Assembly: GCF_016765585.1 (NCBI RefSeq)
Contig: NZ_JAESWC010000004.1
Coordinates: forward strand, 1 to 64,000
DNA: 64,000 nucleotides
Direction: 5' to 3'
Source: Clostridium rhizosphaerae
GTDB lineage: Bacteria; Bacillota; Clostridia; Clostridiales; Clostridiaceae
Part shown: positions 1 to 8,326 of the stretch, piece after piece
How the letters are laid out: every line of letters starts with the position of its first letter
Position numbering within the stretch: the first letter of the stretch is position 1
The notes under the pieces: model-generated
The model's database searches: none
What the model saw: only the letters and a program-made list of their open reading frames with translations
Told to the model about the DNA's origin: nothing
Program-made: the position numbers and the translations under genes

Positions 1-114
1 TAAAAGTTCCAAGCCCTTTACGACCTTTACCGGCTAATTTATTATACCACTACACTATTACTCAATCATTCCATTTTCATTTATTGTGGCGATGAAGCCA
101 TCATGACTGTCTGT
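1..114. other. window edge, no feature recognised
   Basis: No start codon with a ribosome binding site, stable hairpin or recognisable coding stretch was found before the palindromic element that begins near 115. Confidence 0.4.
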
Positions 115-351
115 CTGTCTCAAAACAGCTAAACTTAGCGTGGTATTTGAATATGTAGAAGCATTTGAGTAAGCAGTAATAAGACTTTAATTAAAAAATT
201 TATAAAGCCGTTAAGAATCCTATATTGTTTGAACGAAGAGAGTTTATAGGATTTAGGATTTATAAATTTTTTAATTATTAGTCTTATCTGCGAAGTGAAA
301 GCTTCCTAGAATTCAAATACCACGCGATAGGTTTAAGCTGTTTTGAGACAG
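115..351. repeat. 237-bp palindromic repeat, family A long copy
   Basis: The ends are inverted repeats: CTGTCTCAAAACAGCT at 115 pairs with AGCTGTTTTGAGACAG ending at 351. Pairing continues inward (GCGTGGTATTTGAAT against ATTCAAATACCACGC; TTTATAAATTTTTTAATTA in the inner arm), so the whole element can fold into one long imperfect hairpin. No coding potential was seen. A shortened relative lies at 53951-54040 and shares both ends but lacks the inner part. This looks like a MITE-like or REP-like dispersed palindrome; whether it is mobile is inference. Confidence 0.75.
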
Positions 352-381
352 CCGCCTGCCCATTTTTATATTTATTTATTC

Positions 382-945
382 TTAAATTACATTTTTTATT
401 CCAGATTTACGAAGTGCTCCAAGAAGCGGAACTGCAATAACTATTCCTATTATCACCTGTGCAATATTTGTTGGTATATCCTTTGCTGAAATTATTAAGC
501 TTTGAACAAAAGCTTGCTTTTCCGGCTCTAAAAAAGTTAATATTATTGCTCCTCCTATAAAGTAGGCTCCAATCATCCAAATTCCCGCTATTATAAAAGC
601 CATAATATTATTCCAAAGCTTTTCTCCATTATAGTTTCCTCTATAAGCAATAACTGCTGTAATATATGCCATTGCTCCTTTTATTACAAAGGTAAATGGT
701 GCCCAATTTACATACCCATTTGTCAAATCAAACAAGCACATTCCAATAGCTGAAGCCAAAGCAGCTTTTTTTCTTCCAAGCAGCATGGCGGCTAAAAATA
801 CCATACTGTCTCCTGCATGCATTACACCCATAAAGGTTTTTACATGAACAATGTATGTTGCCACATATACAATAGCTGTCATTAAGCCTACTTGTACAAT
901 ATCTAATACTCTACTGCTTTTAATAGCATGTTCTCTCTTTTCCAA
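382..945 (-). CDS. ECF transporter S component
   Basis: Small integral membrane protein of about 187 residues with five to six hydrophobic segments, typical of the substrate-binding S subunit of energy-coupling-factor vitamin importers (DUF1393/HmpT-like group). Such subunits dock on a shared EcfAAT module encoded elsewhere. The run VMHAGDSMVFLAAMLLGRK and the following GKKAAL-type loop fit the family. The ligand cannot be told; a thiamine precursor or another vitamin is possible. Start choice: the frame stays open to 963 (TTG, ATG), but the only good Shine-Dalgarno, GGAGG at about 953-957, lies inside that extension and is 8 bases before the TTG at 945, so TTG is preferred. No riboswitch was recognised upstream; a TATAAT lies in the leader. 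Confidence 0.8.
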   Translation of the reverse strand: MEKREHAIKSSRVLDIVQVGLMTAIVYVATYIVHVKTFMGVMHAGDSMVFLAAMLLGRKKAALASAIGMCLFDLTNGYVNWAPFTFVIKGAMAYITAVIAYRGNYNGEKLWNNIMAFIIAGIWMIGAYFIGGAIILTFLEPEKQAFVQSLIISAKDIPTNIAQVIIGIVIAVPLLGALRKSGIKNVI

Positions 946-1112
946 TTTAAAACCCTCCATCAATAAAAATATTCCAGCGCTGTTCCCTATTACATTATAC
1001 CCAGCATCAAATCATTTTTAAAGTGTATGGATACAATTAAAATATATTATTAGTTATAATTACATTATTTATTGCAAATACTAATTTTACTCAAATAAAA
1101 GGAGGTTGTATT

Positions 1113-1268
1113 ATGACTATTTTACGTTGGATAGGCGGATTCGTAGTTTTATTTTGGTTAATTGGTCTTATATTTAGAATAGGCGGAGGTTTAATCAACC
1201 TGCTTCTTATTGTGGCAGCTGTTGTATTTATAGTAGATGCTCTTTTTGGCCGAAAAAAGACTATGTAA
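1113..1268 (+). CDS. small membrane protein, lmo0937/DUF5670-like
   Basis: A 51-residue ORF preceded by an excellent ribosome binding site (AAAGGAGG, 7 bases before ATG). The product starts MTILRWIGGF, has two hydrophobic stretches joined by a short glycine-rich turn (IGGGL), and ends in a basic GRKKTM tail. This is the pattern of the lmo0937 family of tiny membrane proteins common in Firmicutes, whose function is unknown. It is monocistronic and followed by a repeat hairpin. The opposite-strand frame over the same bases is a shadow. Confidence 0.8.
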   Translation: MTILRWIGGFVVLFWLIGLIFRIGGGLINLLLIVAAVVFIVDALFGRKKTM

Positions 1269-1287
1269 GCATTTCGCCTGTGGTAAC

Positions 1288-1392
1288 TATATAATGCAAT
1301 AAAGTTCTTACATTCATGATGTCTCAAAATATCTAATCTTCAAAGATTTTTGGGAGATCATGAATGTATTAGAGCTTTTGCATTGTATATAT
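1288..1392. repeat. about 104-bp hairpin repeat, family B copy 1
   Basis: A near-complete palindrome: TGCAATAAAGTTCTTACATTCATGA on the left pairs with TCATGAATGTATTAGAGCTTTTGCA on the right around an AT-rich centre. A second copy lies inverted at 4371-4474 and differs at roughly 10 of 104 positions by eye. The two copies bracket the FAD oxidoreductase and prfC genes. No T-tract typical of a terminator directly follows. Confidence 0.8.
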
Positions 1393-1422
1393 ATCCAAGT
1401 TCCATAAAATGAACTTGGATAT
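1391..1422. other. 12-bp inverted repeat in the leader of the FAD oxidoreductase gene
   Basis: ATATCCAAGTTC at 1391 pairs perfectly with GAACTTGGATAT at 1411, with an 8-base loop, 25 bases upstream of the ATG at 1448. It could be an operator or a leader hairpin. There is no clean T-run for a terminator. Confidence 0.5.
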
Positions 1423-1447
1423 TTATGTTTTGAAAGGAGTTTATTAA

Positions 1448-2476
1448 ATGAACACTATGCAAGAAAAAACCTATTGGAATAATATAGATGAAAATTATAA
1501 AACTTATCCTAAATTAACTTCAAACATTGACTGTGACGTAGTTGTTGTAGGAGGCGGAATTTCCGGCTCTTTAACTGCTTATTATCTTTCACAATATAAA
1601 TTAAACACAGTACTTATAGAAAAAAATAGAATCGGTCACGGAAGTACTCTGCTAAGCTCCGGAATTTTAAAGGCCTACGTTGATAAATCTCTTTCTGTTC
1701 TTGCTTCTCTTATGAGTGAAAAACAAGCAGAAAGAGCATATAAGCTTTGCTTAAAATCTATTGATGACATAGAAAATATACTCTCAAATATCCATAAAGA
1801 CTGCGGCTTTGAAAAACTCAAAAATAATCATGCTCTATTTGACCCTTTTAAATTTTGTCATGCAGTCTTGAAAGGTGCCTCTTCTAAAGGAGTCCGCATT
1901 TATGAAAACACCTCTCTTTCAAGCTTTGACTATGCGCCTGAACAGATGCGGGTTAATACAGATACTTATCATATAACCTGTAAAAAAATTGTATTCACTG
2001 CAGGTCAGTCTGCATTGACACTGATTAAAGATAAAATAGTAAACCTAAAGCCTTCTTCAACCATTGTTACCAACAAATTATCTAAATTCGACGGTTTAGA
2101 GGAAAAATGTATCTGCAACAAATATAATGGCTTATCCTATAATATTCGTATTTTAGATGAAAATAGAATACTGGCACAGGTTCATGGTACTGATAATGAA
2201 CAAGATCTAACCGCTTCTAACATTATTACTGCTCTAAATAATCTGCTGCCTAACATTAAAAATATTGAGGCAGAATATTTTTGGAAATGCTCCTATCCAG
2301 AAACAAAAGACAGCCTTCCTTATATAGGTGCATATGATTCTCTGCCTAACTGTTATTTTAACTTAGGCATCGGCGGCAATGGCGAAGCACTTTCTGCTTA
2401 TGGAGCACAAATAATTAAAGACCTTATATTATATGACAATAATCCAGATACAGAAATATTCAGCTTTAAAAGATAA
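1448..2476 (+). CDS. FAD-dependent oxidoreductase, DAO family
   Basis: A 342-residue protein with an N-terminal Rossmann FAD-binding motif (VVVVGGGISG, about residues 32-41, then the acidic strand end LIEK) and a C-terminal DAO signature (LPYIGAY, then LGIGGNGEALSAYGAQ). These place it in the glycine/D-amino-acid oxidase-like superfamily (PF01266), near gamma-glutamylputrescine oxidase-like proteins. It probably oxidises an amine or amino acid with FAD; the substrate is unknown. There is no C-terminal Rieske domain and no signal peptide, so it is cytoplasmic. ATG follows AAAGGAG by 8 bases. It is monocistronic, convergent with prfC, and shares a terminator hairpin with it. Confidence 0.85.
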   Translation: MNTMQEKTYWNNIDENYKTYPKLTSNIDCDVVVVGGGISGSLTAYYLSQYKLNTVLIEKNRIGHGSTLLSSGILKAYVDKSLSVLASLMSEKQAERAYKLCLKSIDDIENILSNIHKDCGFEKLKNNHALFDPFKFCHAVLKGASSKGVRIYENTSLSSFDYAPEQMRVNTDTYHITCKKIVFTAGQSALTLIKDKIVNLKPSSTIVTNKLSKFDGLEEKCICNKYNGLSYNIRILDENRILAQVHGTDNEQDLTASNIITALNNLLPNIKNIEAEYFWKCSYPETKDSLPYIGAYDSLPNCYFNLGIGGNGEALSAYGAQIIKDLILYDNNPDTEIFSFKR

Positions 2477-2531
2477 AACCATATAAAACGGAATAGGTAT
2501 AACTTCCTGCTCCGTTTTATATGGTTTTTGT
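2475..2531. terminator. bidirectional terminator between convergent genes
   Basis: AAACCATATAAAACGGA (2476-2492) pairs with TCCGTTTTATATGGTTT (2511-2527), a 17-bp stem with T-rich flanks on both strands, directly between the stop codons of the FAD oxidoreductase gene and prfC. Confidence 0.9.
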
Positions 2532-4127
2532 TTAGTCGTTATTTTTTGCGATATCAGACAGTACTAACCCCTTATTATGTTCAAGTGCCCAGCTTATAGC
2601 CCAATCACTTTGGAATATTAAAAGATTTCTATCCTTAAAGTCCTTAACTCTTTTTGTATCACTTGTTAAATTTAAGTTCTCTACATCGATATCGGTATTT
2701 TCAATCCATCTTATAAATCTAAAGGCTAATCTATCCATTTTTATATCTACGCTATACTCATGCTTTAGTCTGTATTCTAATACTTCAAATTGAAGTACAC
2801 CTACAACACCAACAATAATCTCTTCAATTCCTATATAAAGCTCTTTAAATACTTGGATTGCTCCTTCTTGAGCTATTTGAGTAATTCCTTTAATAAACTG
2901 CTTTCTTTTCATAGTATCAACAGTTCTTACTCTAGCGAAGTATTCAGGTGCAAAGGTAGGAATACCTTCAAACTTAAACTTTTTAGAGTTCTCACATAAG
3001 GTATCTCCAATGCTGAATATACCCGGATCAAATACTCCAATAATATCTCCTGCATAAGCCTCATCAATAATTTCTCTTTCTTGAGCTAAAAACTGCTGCG
3101 GCTGTGCAAGTTTTATTTTATTTCCGCCTTGAACATGATACACTTCCATACCTTTTTTAAATTCACCTGAGCAGATTCTCATAAAAGCAATTCTATCTCT
3201 GTGTGCAGGATTCATATTTGCCTGGATCTTAAAAACAAAGGCTGAAAATTCAGGCTGAAATACATCTATTTCCCCTTGATCTGACTGTCTTGCAATTGGT
3301 GAAGTAGTTAAATTTAAAAAATATTGTAAAAAAGGCTCAACTCCAAAATTTGTTAACGCACTTCCAAAGAAAACCGGAGTAAGCTCTCCATTTCTAACTT
3401 TTTCTGGGCTAAACTCATCCCCAGCTATATCCAAAAGTTCAATATCTTCTATTAGCTTATTGTGAAGACCTTCACCCAGCAAATCATTAAATACCTTATC
3501 CTCTATATTACCTTCAACAGACTCAACCTGTGTCTGTCCGTGATTACCGCCGTCAAAAGCTTGAATCACATTTTTTTCTCTGTCATAAACACCTTTAAAT
3601 TCTGCTCCAGTACCTATAGGCCAATTCATGGGATAAGATTTTATTCCAAGCTCATTTTCAATATCCTCTAAAAGCTCGAAAGGATCCTTAGTTTCTCTAT
3701 CCATCTTATTTATAAAGGTAAATATCGGTATACCTCTAAGACTGCATACGTGGAATAGCTTTTTAGTTTGCTCTTCTACACCCTTTGCACCATCGATAAC
3801 CATTACCGCACTATCCGCTGCCATAAGAGTTCTATAAGTATCCTCACTAAAGTCTTGGTGACCTGGAGTATCAAGGATATTTATACAATATCCATCATAA
3901 TTAAACTGCATTACAGAAGAAGTAACAGAAATACCTCTTTGTTTTTCTATTTCCATCCAGTCTGAAACTGCATGTTTTGATGCTTTTCTTGCTTTTACAG
4001 AACCTGCAAGTCTTATGGCACCCCCGTATAAAAGAAGCTTTTCGGTAAGAGTAGTCTTACCAGCATCTGGGTGTGATATTATAGCAAAGGTTCTTCTTTT
4101 CTCTATTTCATTAATTAAATCCACCAC
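2532..4127 (-). CDS. prfC: peptide chain release factor 3
   Basis: Translational GTPase that recycles RF1/RF2 from the ribosome after peptide release. At 531 residues it matches the usual RF3 length. The G1 loop HPDAGKTT is near residue 20, switch II is DTPGHQDFSEDTYR, and the NKMD specificity motif follows. The RF3-specific domains 2 and 3 continue to the C-terminus. The lack of the extra C-terminal domains of EF-G and the start KRRTFAIISHPDAGKTT separate it from EF-G and tetracycline-protection proteins. The ATG follows AAAGGAGAGAAAATAGTGG. It is monocistronic with an AT-rich leader. Confidence 0.95.
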   Translation of the reverse strand: MVDLINEIEKRRTFAIISHPDAGKTTLTEKLLLYGGAIRLAGSVKARKASKHAVSDWMEIEKQRGISVTSSVMQFNYDGYCINILDTPGHQDFSEDTYRTLMAADSAVMVIDGAKGVEEQTKKLFHVCSLRGIPIFTFINKMDRETKDPFELLEDIENELGIKSYPMNWPIGTGAEFKGVYDREKNVIQAFDGGNHGQTQVESVEGNIEDKVFNDLLGEGLHNKLIEDIELLDIAGDEFSPEKVRNGELTPVFFGSALTNFGVEPFLQYFLNLTTSPIARQSDQGEIDVFQPEFSAFVFKIQANMNPAHRDRIAFMRICSGEFKKGMEVYHVQGGNKIKLAQPQQFLAQEREIIDEAYAGDIIGVFDPGIFSIGDTLCENSKKFKFEGIPTFAPEYFARVRTVDTMKRKQFIKGITQIAQEGAIQVFKELYIGIEEIIVGVVGVLQFEVLEYRLKHEYSVDIKMDRLAFRFIRWIENTDIDVENLNLTSDTKRVKDFKDRNLLIFQSDWAISWALEHNKGLVLSDIAKNND

Positions 4128-4370
4128 TATTTTCTCTCCTTTTTAATTTATTCTAAGCTCTAGATATTTATCTACATCGGAATATCTCCTTAAATATTAA
4201 TTCACAATAAAAAATAACCATATTATATTTTTTTCTTAAACCACACAAAATTATATCAGTTTATAAATTTTATTTCAACAATTATATAGTTGTATACATT
4301 TACATGCTATATGCTTCCATTTATTTTTTTGTCCTAGATGCTATAATAATAATGAACTATTTTTTATTAC

Positions 4371-4474
4371 TATATACAATGCAAAAGTTCTAATACATTC
4401 ATAATGTCCCAAAAATCCTTGAAGGTTGGATATTTTGTGACATCATGAATATAAGAACTTTAGTGCATTATATG
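4371..4474. repeat. about 104-bp hairpin repeat, family B copy 2 (inverted)
   Basis: Reverse-complement relative of the element at 1288-1392, with matching ends (TATATACAATGCAAAAG and TGCATTATAT). It is self-complementary along its length. It ends about 10 bases before the AAAGGAG of the HAD phosphatase gene, so any transcript of that gene starting upstream carries the hairpin in its leader. The rest of the 4128-4370 gap is AT-rich with nothing recognised. Confidence 0.8.
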
Positions 4475-4490
4475 TTAAAGGAGAGAAATA

Positions 4491-5309
4491 ATGTACAAAC
4501 TTATAGCACTTGATATGGATGGTACTCTGCTTCGTGAAGATAAAACTATTTCAAAGGAAACTTATAGAGCAATACAGAGAGCAAAAAATAAAGGTGTTAA
4601 GGTTGTATTAGCAACTGGAAGACCTATTGATGGTGTAAAAAGATATTTAGAGGAATTAGAGCTTCTAAATGATGATGACTATGCAATTGCTTATAATGGA
4701 GCATTAGTTCAAAATACAAAAACAAAAGATATTGTAGCCCAAACTCTAATGAGCCTTGAGGATGTTGATTATCTTTATAAGTTGAGTCAAGAATTAAAAG
4801 TTAATATACATGCTTTAACTGAGCACACCTGTATAACACCTAAATGGAGCAAATACAGCCAAGTTGAAGCTGATATAAATGATATTCCTTTAGAATTTGT
4901 AGATTTCAATAACTTAGATGAGAATACTACTATAGTTAAAATAATGTTTATTGATGAGCCCGAATACCTTACAGAAGTAATATCAAAACTTCCTAAAGAG
5001 GTTTACAAAAAATATTCTGTACTTAGAAGTGCTCCATACTTTTTAGAATTTCTCGATAAGAAAGTTAATAAAGGTTATGGTGTAGAATTGCTTGCTGAAA
5101 AGCTTGGCATTAAGAGAGAAGAAGTTATATGCATAGGGGATGCGGGAAATGACCTCCATATGATTAAATTTGCTGGTCTTGGAGTAGCTATGGGAAATGC
5201 TTTTCCTGAAGTTAAAGAAGCTGCTGATTACATTACGCTTACTAACGAAGAGCACGGTGTAGCTCATGTTATAGATAAATTTATTTTAGAAGAAAATGAA
5301 GCATGTTAA
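4491..5309 (+). CDS. Cof-type HAD-IIB phosphatase
   Basis: Magnesium-dependent phosphatase of the haloacid dehalogenase superfamily, subfamily IIB (YidA/Cof-like), probably acting on sugar phosphates or related metabolites in the cytoplasm. Motif I is LDMDGTLL (nucleophile Asp near residue 8, acid/base Asp two further). Motif II is in VVLATGRP, the motif III lysine is in NKGYG, and motif IV is GDAGNDLHMI followed by GVAMGNA. The 272-residue length fits the family with its C2 cap. The exact substrate cannot be inferred. ATG follows AAAGGAGAGAAATA. It is monocistronic, with a hairpin repeat upstream and a terminator downstream. Confidence 0.9.
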   Translation: MYKLIALDMDGTLLREDKTISKETYRAIQRAKNKGVKVVLATGRPIDGVKRYLEELELLNDDDYAIAYNGALVQNTKTKDIVAQTLMSLEDVDYLYKLSQELKVNIHALTEHTCITPKWSKYSQVEADINDIPLEFVDFNNLDENTTIVKIMFIDEPEYLTEVISKLPKEVYKKYSVLRSAPYFLEFLDKKVNKGYGVELLAEKLGIKREEVICIGDAGNDLHMIKFAGLGVAMGNAFPEVKEAADYITLTNEEHGVAHVIDKFILEENEAC

Positions 5310-5347
5310 AAGTGAAGGTTTTGTTTCACCTTCACTTTTACTTTTTT
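5308..5347 (+). terminator. Rho-independent terminator
   Basis: AAAAGTGAAGGT pairs with ACCTTCACTTTT around a short T-rich loop, followed by a T-rich tail. It overlaps the stop codon of the HAD phosphatase gene and may also serve the convergent GNAT gene. Confidence 0.9.
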
Positions 5348-5353
5348 AATCAA

Positions 5354-6208
5354 TTAGAGTATACATTTATAGCATCTATATTTATCATTAATCTGAAAGC
5401 CTGCAGCTAGAGCTGAATTTAACTCGTCTGGAGAATCTTCATCGATAAAATATGCTACTTCATCTAGTGAACCAAATTTATTATATAATTGCATTAGCAT
5501 TTCATTAATTAAAATGTCTTCAATACCATTATTTTTATATTGTTCATCAACAAATAATCCAAAAATTTCACCCATATTTCTGACCTTCTTTGTAAATATG
5601 CTTGCACGAATAGCTCCATCTTGTTTAAAAACAAGTATTTTAAATTTCTCTATATCCTTTTTCAAATTTTCGCTATTATAATACATTTCTAAAGAAATAG
5701 CATATTTATCATGAAATATAGCATATTCTTCATAATTACTATTAGTAATTTCTTCTACCTGTTCATGTTTTTCATTCATTTGTATTTTTAAATTATACAG
5801 TCTTGTGTCAATGCTGGATTCGATACATTCAAAATTGTTTTTCTTAAAATATTGATTTGCAGCTTTATTACTAAAAGGTACACCTATATATAATTCAAAA
5901 CCAGGAAGCTGCTTGCCAATATGATCAATCAATTCTTCTGCGGTTTCGTCATAATCTCCTCTTATCAAAAATTGTGTTGTTTGTACATATTTTTCATCAC
6001 ATTGCCAAAAGTAAATACATACTCCACATAACACATTTTCCTGATAGCAGGCTATTATGCTTTCATTATCCCTAACGAGAGCTCTTTCAAAGTCTTCTCT
6101 AAGCTTTTCCATTGATTTTATTCTATGATAACTAGCATATAAATCATTTTGACTTAATTCCCATGCAAAATCTATTACTTCCTCAATCTTATTAATTGTT
6201 TTTATCAT
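5354..6208 (-). CDS. GNAT-family N-acetyltransferase, two-domain
   Basis: A protein of about 284 residues whose C-terminal half carries a GNAT acetyl-CoA fold (IFGLFVDEQYKNNGIEDILI near residues 225-245, a weakened version of motif A). The N-terminal half resembles a second, degenerate GNAT lobe (GVCIYFWQ strand). The acceptor substrate is unknown. The frame begins with GTG at 6217, overlapping the TGA of the upstream methyltransferase, but ATG at 6208 is 8 bases after AAGGG and is preferred. It is the last gene of a minus-strand run with a methyltransferase, another GNAT, Nudix and HIT genes. Confidence 0.75.
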   Translation of the reverse strand: MIKTINKIEEVIDFAWELSQNDLYASYHRIKSMEKLREDFERALVRDNESIIACYQENVLCGVCIYFWQCDEKYVQTTQFLIRGDYDETAEELIDHIGKQLPGFELYIGVPFSNKAANQYFKKNNFECIESSIDTRLYNLKIQMNEKHEQVEEITNSNYEEYAIFHDKYAISLEMYYNSENLKKDIEKFKILVFKQDGAIRASIFTKKVRNMGEIFGLFVDEQYKNNGIEDILINEMLMQLYNKFGSLDEVAYFIDEDSPDELNSALAAGFQINDKYRCYKCIL

Positions 6209-6213
6209 ACCTC

Positions 6214-7071
6214 TCACCCTTTTAAACCCCTATTTAATTTAGTTCCCCTAGCCAATAAAAATTCACCATTATCAGCCATAGTTCTCTTGCAGTATGCCTT
6301 TTCTTCAAGATCTAGTATTGTTCTCCATGCTGTTTCATTCTTTTCTATTGCTTCTGCCGCTTTTCTAAAAGCACTTGTAATACATGGACTTCCACCTAAA
6401 ATTACATTATTCAGTCCACTTTTTATTAACAAATTTTCAAGTTCTTCAGTCTCAAAAAAATGTCTCGGAGGATGGCTTACCATTTCATGCTGCGGAAGAT
6501 CTCCACTATCAACAACTTCATTTATGTACCAATAGTCAGGTTTTCCAAAGAAAGAAGTGTAATCAAAATCCTCTCTTCCTAATTGACTTCTAATAACTCC
6601 CCATTTACTATTAACGCTTATTAAAACAGTTCCACCAGGCTTAGTAACTCTGATAAGTTCTTCAACTGCTTTTTCTCTATTTTCCATAAGATAATTTAAA
6701 GGCGCTCCATAGCAGACTACAGTATCAAATATGTTATCTTCAAGCATTGATAAATCTCGCAAGTCTCCATTAATAAAGCCGTCAGTCTTTGATAACAAGT
6801 TGTTTTCTTCAAGTTTGATTTTTGCTATTTTTAATTGTTCCTTGGAAATATCTAAAAGAGTAACATTACTGCCGCTTTTAGCTATTTCAATGCTAAATCT
6901 TCCAGCTCCACATCCGGCATCCAGTACATTTTTACCTTCTCCAATAAAATCCTGTAAAAAATGCATATGTAGATAAAAGTTTATTCTATCATACGCTGTT
7001 AAATTGAGTCTCTCCCACTCTCTCATTCCATATTTATCATAAAAATCACTTATTGCTTTTGCGTTATACAT
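6214..7071 (-). CDS. class I SAM-dependent methyltransferase
   Basis: A 285-residue protein with a Rossmann methyltransferase domain: motif I VLDAGCGAGRFSIEIA (about residues 48-63), an acidic end of strand 2 (VTLLDIS), and the post-motif block VVCYGAPLNYL, then IRVTKPGGTVLISV. It belongs to the Methyltransf_11/25 type; the acceptor is unknown. ATG follows AGGGGATAATA. The stop codon region touches the next gene, so the two are probably translationally coupled. The context with acetyltransferase, Nudix and HIT genes suggests small-molecule modification or clean-up, which is inference. Confidence 0.85.
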   Translation of the reverse strand: MYNAKAISDFYDKYGMREWERLNLTAYDRINFYLHMHFLQDFIGEGKNVLDAGCGAGRFSIEIAKSGSNVTLLDISKEQLKIAKIKLEENNLLSKTDGFINGDLRDLSMLEDNIFDTVVCYGAPLNYLMENREKAVEELIRVTKPGGTVLISVNSKWGVIRSQLGREDFDYTSFFGKPDYWYINEVVDSGDLPQHEMVSHPPRHFFETEELENLLIKSGLNNVILGGSPCITSAFRKAAEAIEKNETAWRTILDLEEKAYCKRTMADNGEFLLARGTKLNRGLKG

Positions 7072-7089
7072 TATTATCCCCTAACTTTC

Positions 7090-7545
7090 TTAAACATTGA
7101 TAACCCACTCATATCTGCACTTCTGCCTATCCCCTCGTTGATACATTTCATTATCTTCAGGCAAATCAACTATCTCAAGTAGCTTAGCACCAATATACTC
7201 ACAAGTTTTTCTTGAAGGAAGATTACTTGGATCATTAGTTATAAGCAGCCTGTCCATCCCGTGTGCTTGAGCAACCTGTTTTGCTAGCATACAGGCTTTT
7301 GCGGCATAGTGATTACCTCTATAGGCTTCATCAATTTCATACCCTATATTTCCACCATAGTATGTGTTTCTATTATGACCAATTCTTATATCTATTCTCC
7401 CTATTGATCTACTGTCATTATGCAGTTTAATACCATATTTATAAGCTGGTAAGTATCCTTTAGGCTCATAAGCCTCAGACTTTTCTTCTATAACTAAATC
7501 TATTTCTCCATCCGTTAAATAATCGAAATTAAGAAATGTAAACAA
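7090..7545 (-). CDS. GNAT-family N-acetyltransferase
   Basis: A 151-residue single-domain GNAT. The region GNIGYEIDEAYRGNHYAAKA (about residues 84-103) is the acetyl-CoA pyrophosphate-binding motif A, followed by MDRLLITNDPSNLPSRKTCEYIGA, typical of motif B in RimJ/RimL-like enzymes. It may acetylate an amino group of a small molecule or protein; the target is unknown. The start is TTG, 7 bases after a clear GGAGG, a less common start but the only one with a good ribosome binding site. It lies 16 bases downstream of the Nudix gene, probably in the same operon. Confidence 0.85.
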   Translation of the reverse strand: MFTFLNFDYLTDGEIDLVIEEKSEAYEPKGYLPAYKYGIKLHNDSRSIGRIDIRIGHNRNTYYGGNIGYEIDEAYRGNHYAAKACMLAKQVAQAHGMDRLLITNDPSNLPSRKTCEYIGAKLLEIVDLPEDNEMYQRGDRQKCRYEWVINV

Positions 7546-7561
7546 AAAATAACCTCCATTT

Positions 7562-7969
7562 CTATAAAGCTTTAAGCTTATTAATATCCCACTTTTCCAT
7601 TCTTATTTTATAAACCTCATGCATTTTGTCAAGATTTTCTTCGTTAAAATCAAGCCACTCATATCTGTCATGTTCCTCTGATAATGTTAAACTACGCTCT
7701 TTTATTTTGCATAGATAAATAACTCCGGCTATCTGATAATCTTCAGCAATAAAGTTCCATGTATCCAGCAAACTTACTGGTTCTATAATAAAGTTAGTCT
7801 CTTCTTTCACTTCTCTTACTAAAGTTTCTTCTGCTGTTTCACCAAACTCCATTCTTCCCCCTGGAAGTTCATAAAAATTATGTTTAGCAATACTTTTATG
7901 CATTGCTAAATATTTACCATCCTTTAATATAAATCCCTTTGACGCAAATTCTATATTACCTTTCTTCAT
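7562..7969 (-). CDS. Nudix hydrolase, copy 1 of a duplicated pair
   Basis: A 135-residue Nudix enzyme that would hydrolyse a nucleoside-diphosphate-linked compound with divalent metal. The Nudix box is complete: G, five residues, E, seven residues, REVKEE (GRMEFGETAEETLVREVKEE, about residues 37-56). A close paralogue lies at 38392-38799, also just downstream of a paralogous HIT gene. ATG follows GGAGGAATTTCT. It is co-directional with HIT (30 bases upstream) and GNAT (downstream). Confidence 0.9.
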   Translation of the reverse strand: MKKGNIEFASKGFILKDGKYLAMHKSIAKHNFYELPGGRMEFGETAEETLVREVKEETNFIIEPVSLLDTWNFIAEDYQIAGVIYLCKIKERSLTLSEEHDRYEWLDFNEENLDKMHEVYKIRMEKWDINKLKAL

Positions 7970-7999
7970 AGAAATTCCTCCAATACTTTTCGATTATTG

Positions 8000-8326
8000 T
8001 TATCTGCGATTTCCAAAAACCAAATGCCAATGCAGATGTTTTGAATCCTGATAGTCTCCTAAGTTTGTTATTACTCTACATGCCCCATGCTCAGATACAA
8101 TATCTGCTGCAACTTTCTTTACAACGCTAAGTAACTCTAATAACAAAGCATTTTCTTCTTCCGAAATTGTAATTAACGAAGATATGTATTTCTTTGGAAT
8201 AACTACAATATGCTTTTCATAGGCTGGTTTTGTATGATAGTAGGCAAGTACATTTTCTGTTTCAAAAGCTTTGTTTACTTCTATGTTTCCACTTAAAACT
8301 TGTTCACAATAAAAATCATTAGTCAT
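8000..8326 (-). CDS. HIT-family nucleotide hydrolase/transferase, copy 1
   Basis: A 108-residue histidine-triad protein. The C-terminal HLHWHLVFG is the H-x-H-x-H triad that forms the nucleotidyl-histidine intermediate. The N-terminal part (FETENVLAYYHTKPAYEKHIVVIPKKY) is the usual HINT-like core. HIT proteins cleave nucleoside phosphoramidates or related phosphate esters. It is about 84% identical by eye to the copy at 38981-39307. It is the first gene of the minus-strand run HIT, Nudix, GNAT, methyltransferase, GNAT. ATG follows TGGAGGAATAGAGA. Confidence 0.9.
   Translation of the reverse strand: MTNDFYCEQVLSGNIEVNKAFETENVLAYYHTKPAYEKHIVVIPKKYISSLITISEEENALLLELLSVVKKVAADIVSEHGACRVITNLGDYQDSKHLHWHLVFGNRR

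Noticed and set aside
1091-1327. 78-codon minus-strand frame
   Set aside because: It is the shadow of the 51-residue membrane protein gene on the plus strand, which has a strong ribosome binding site.
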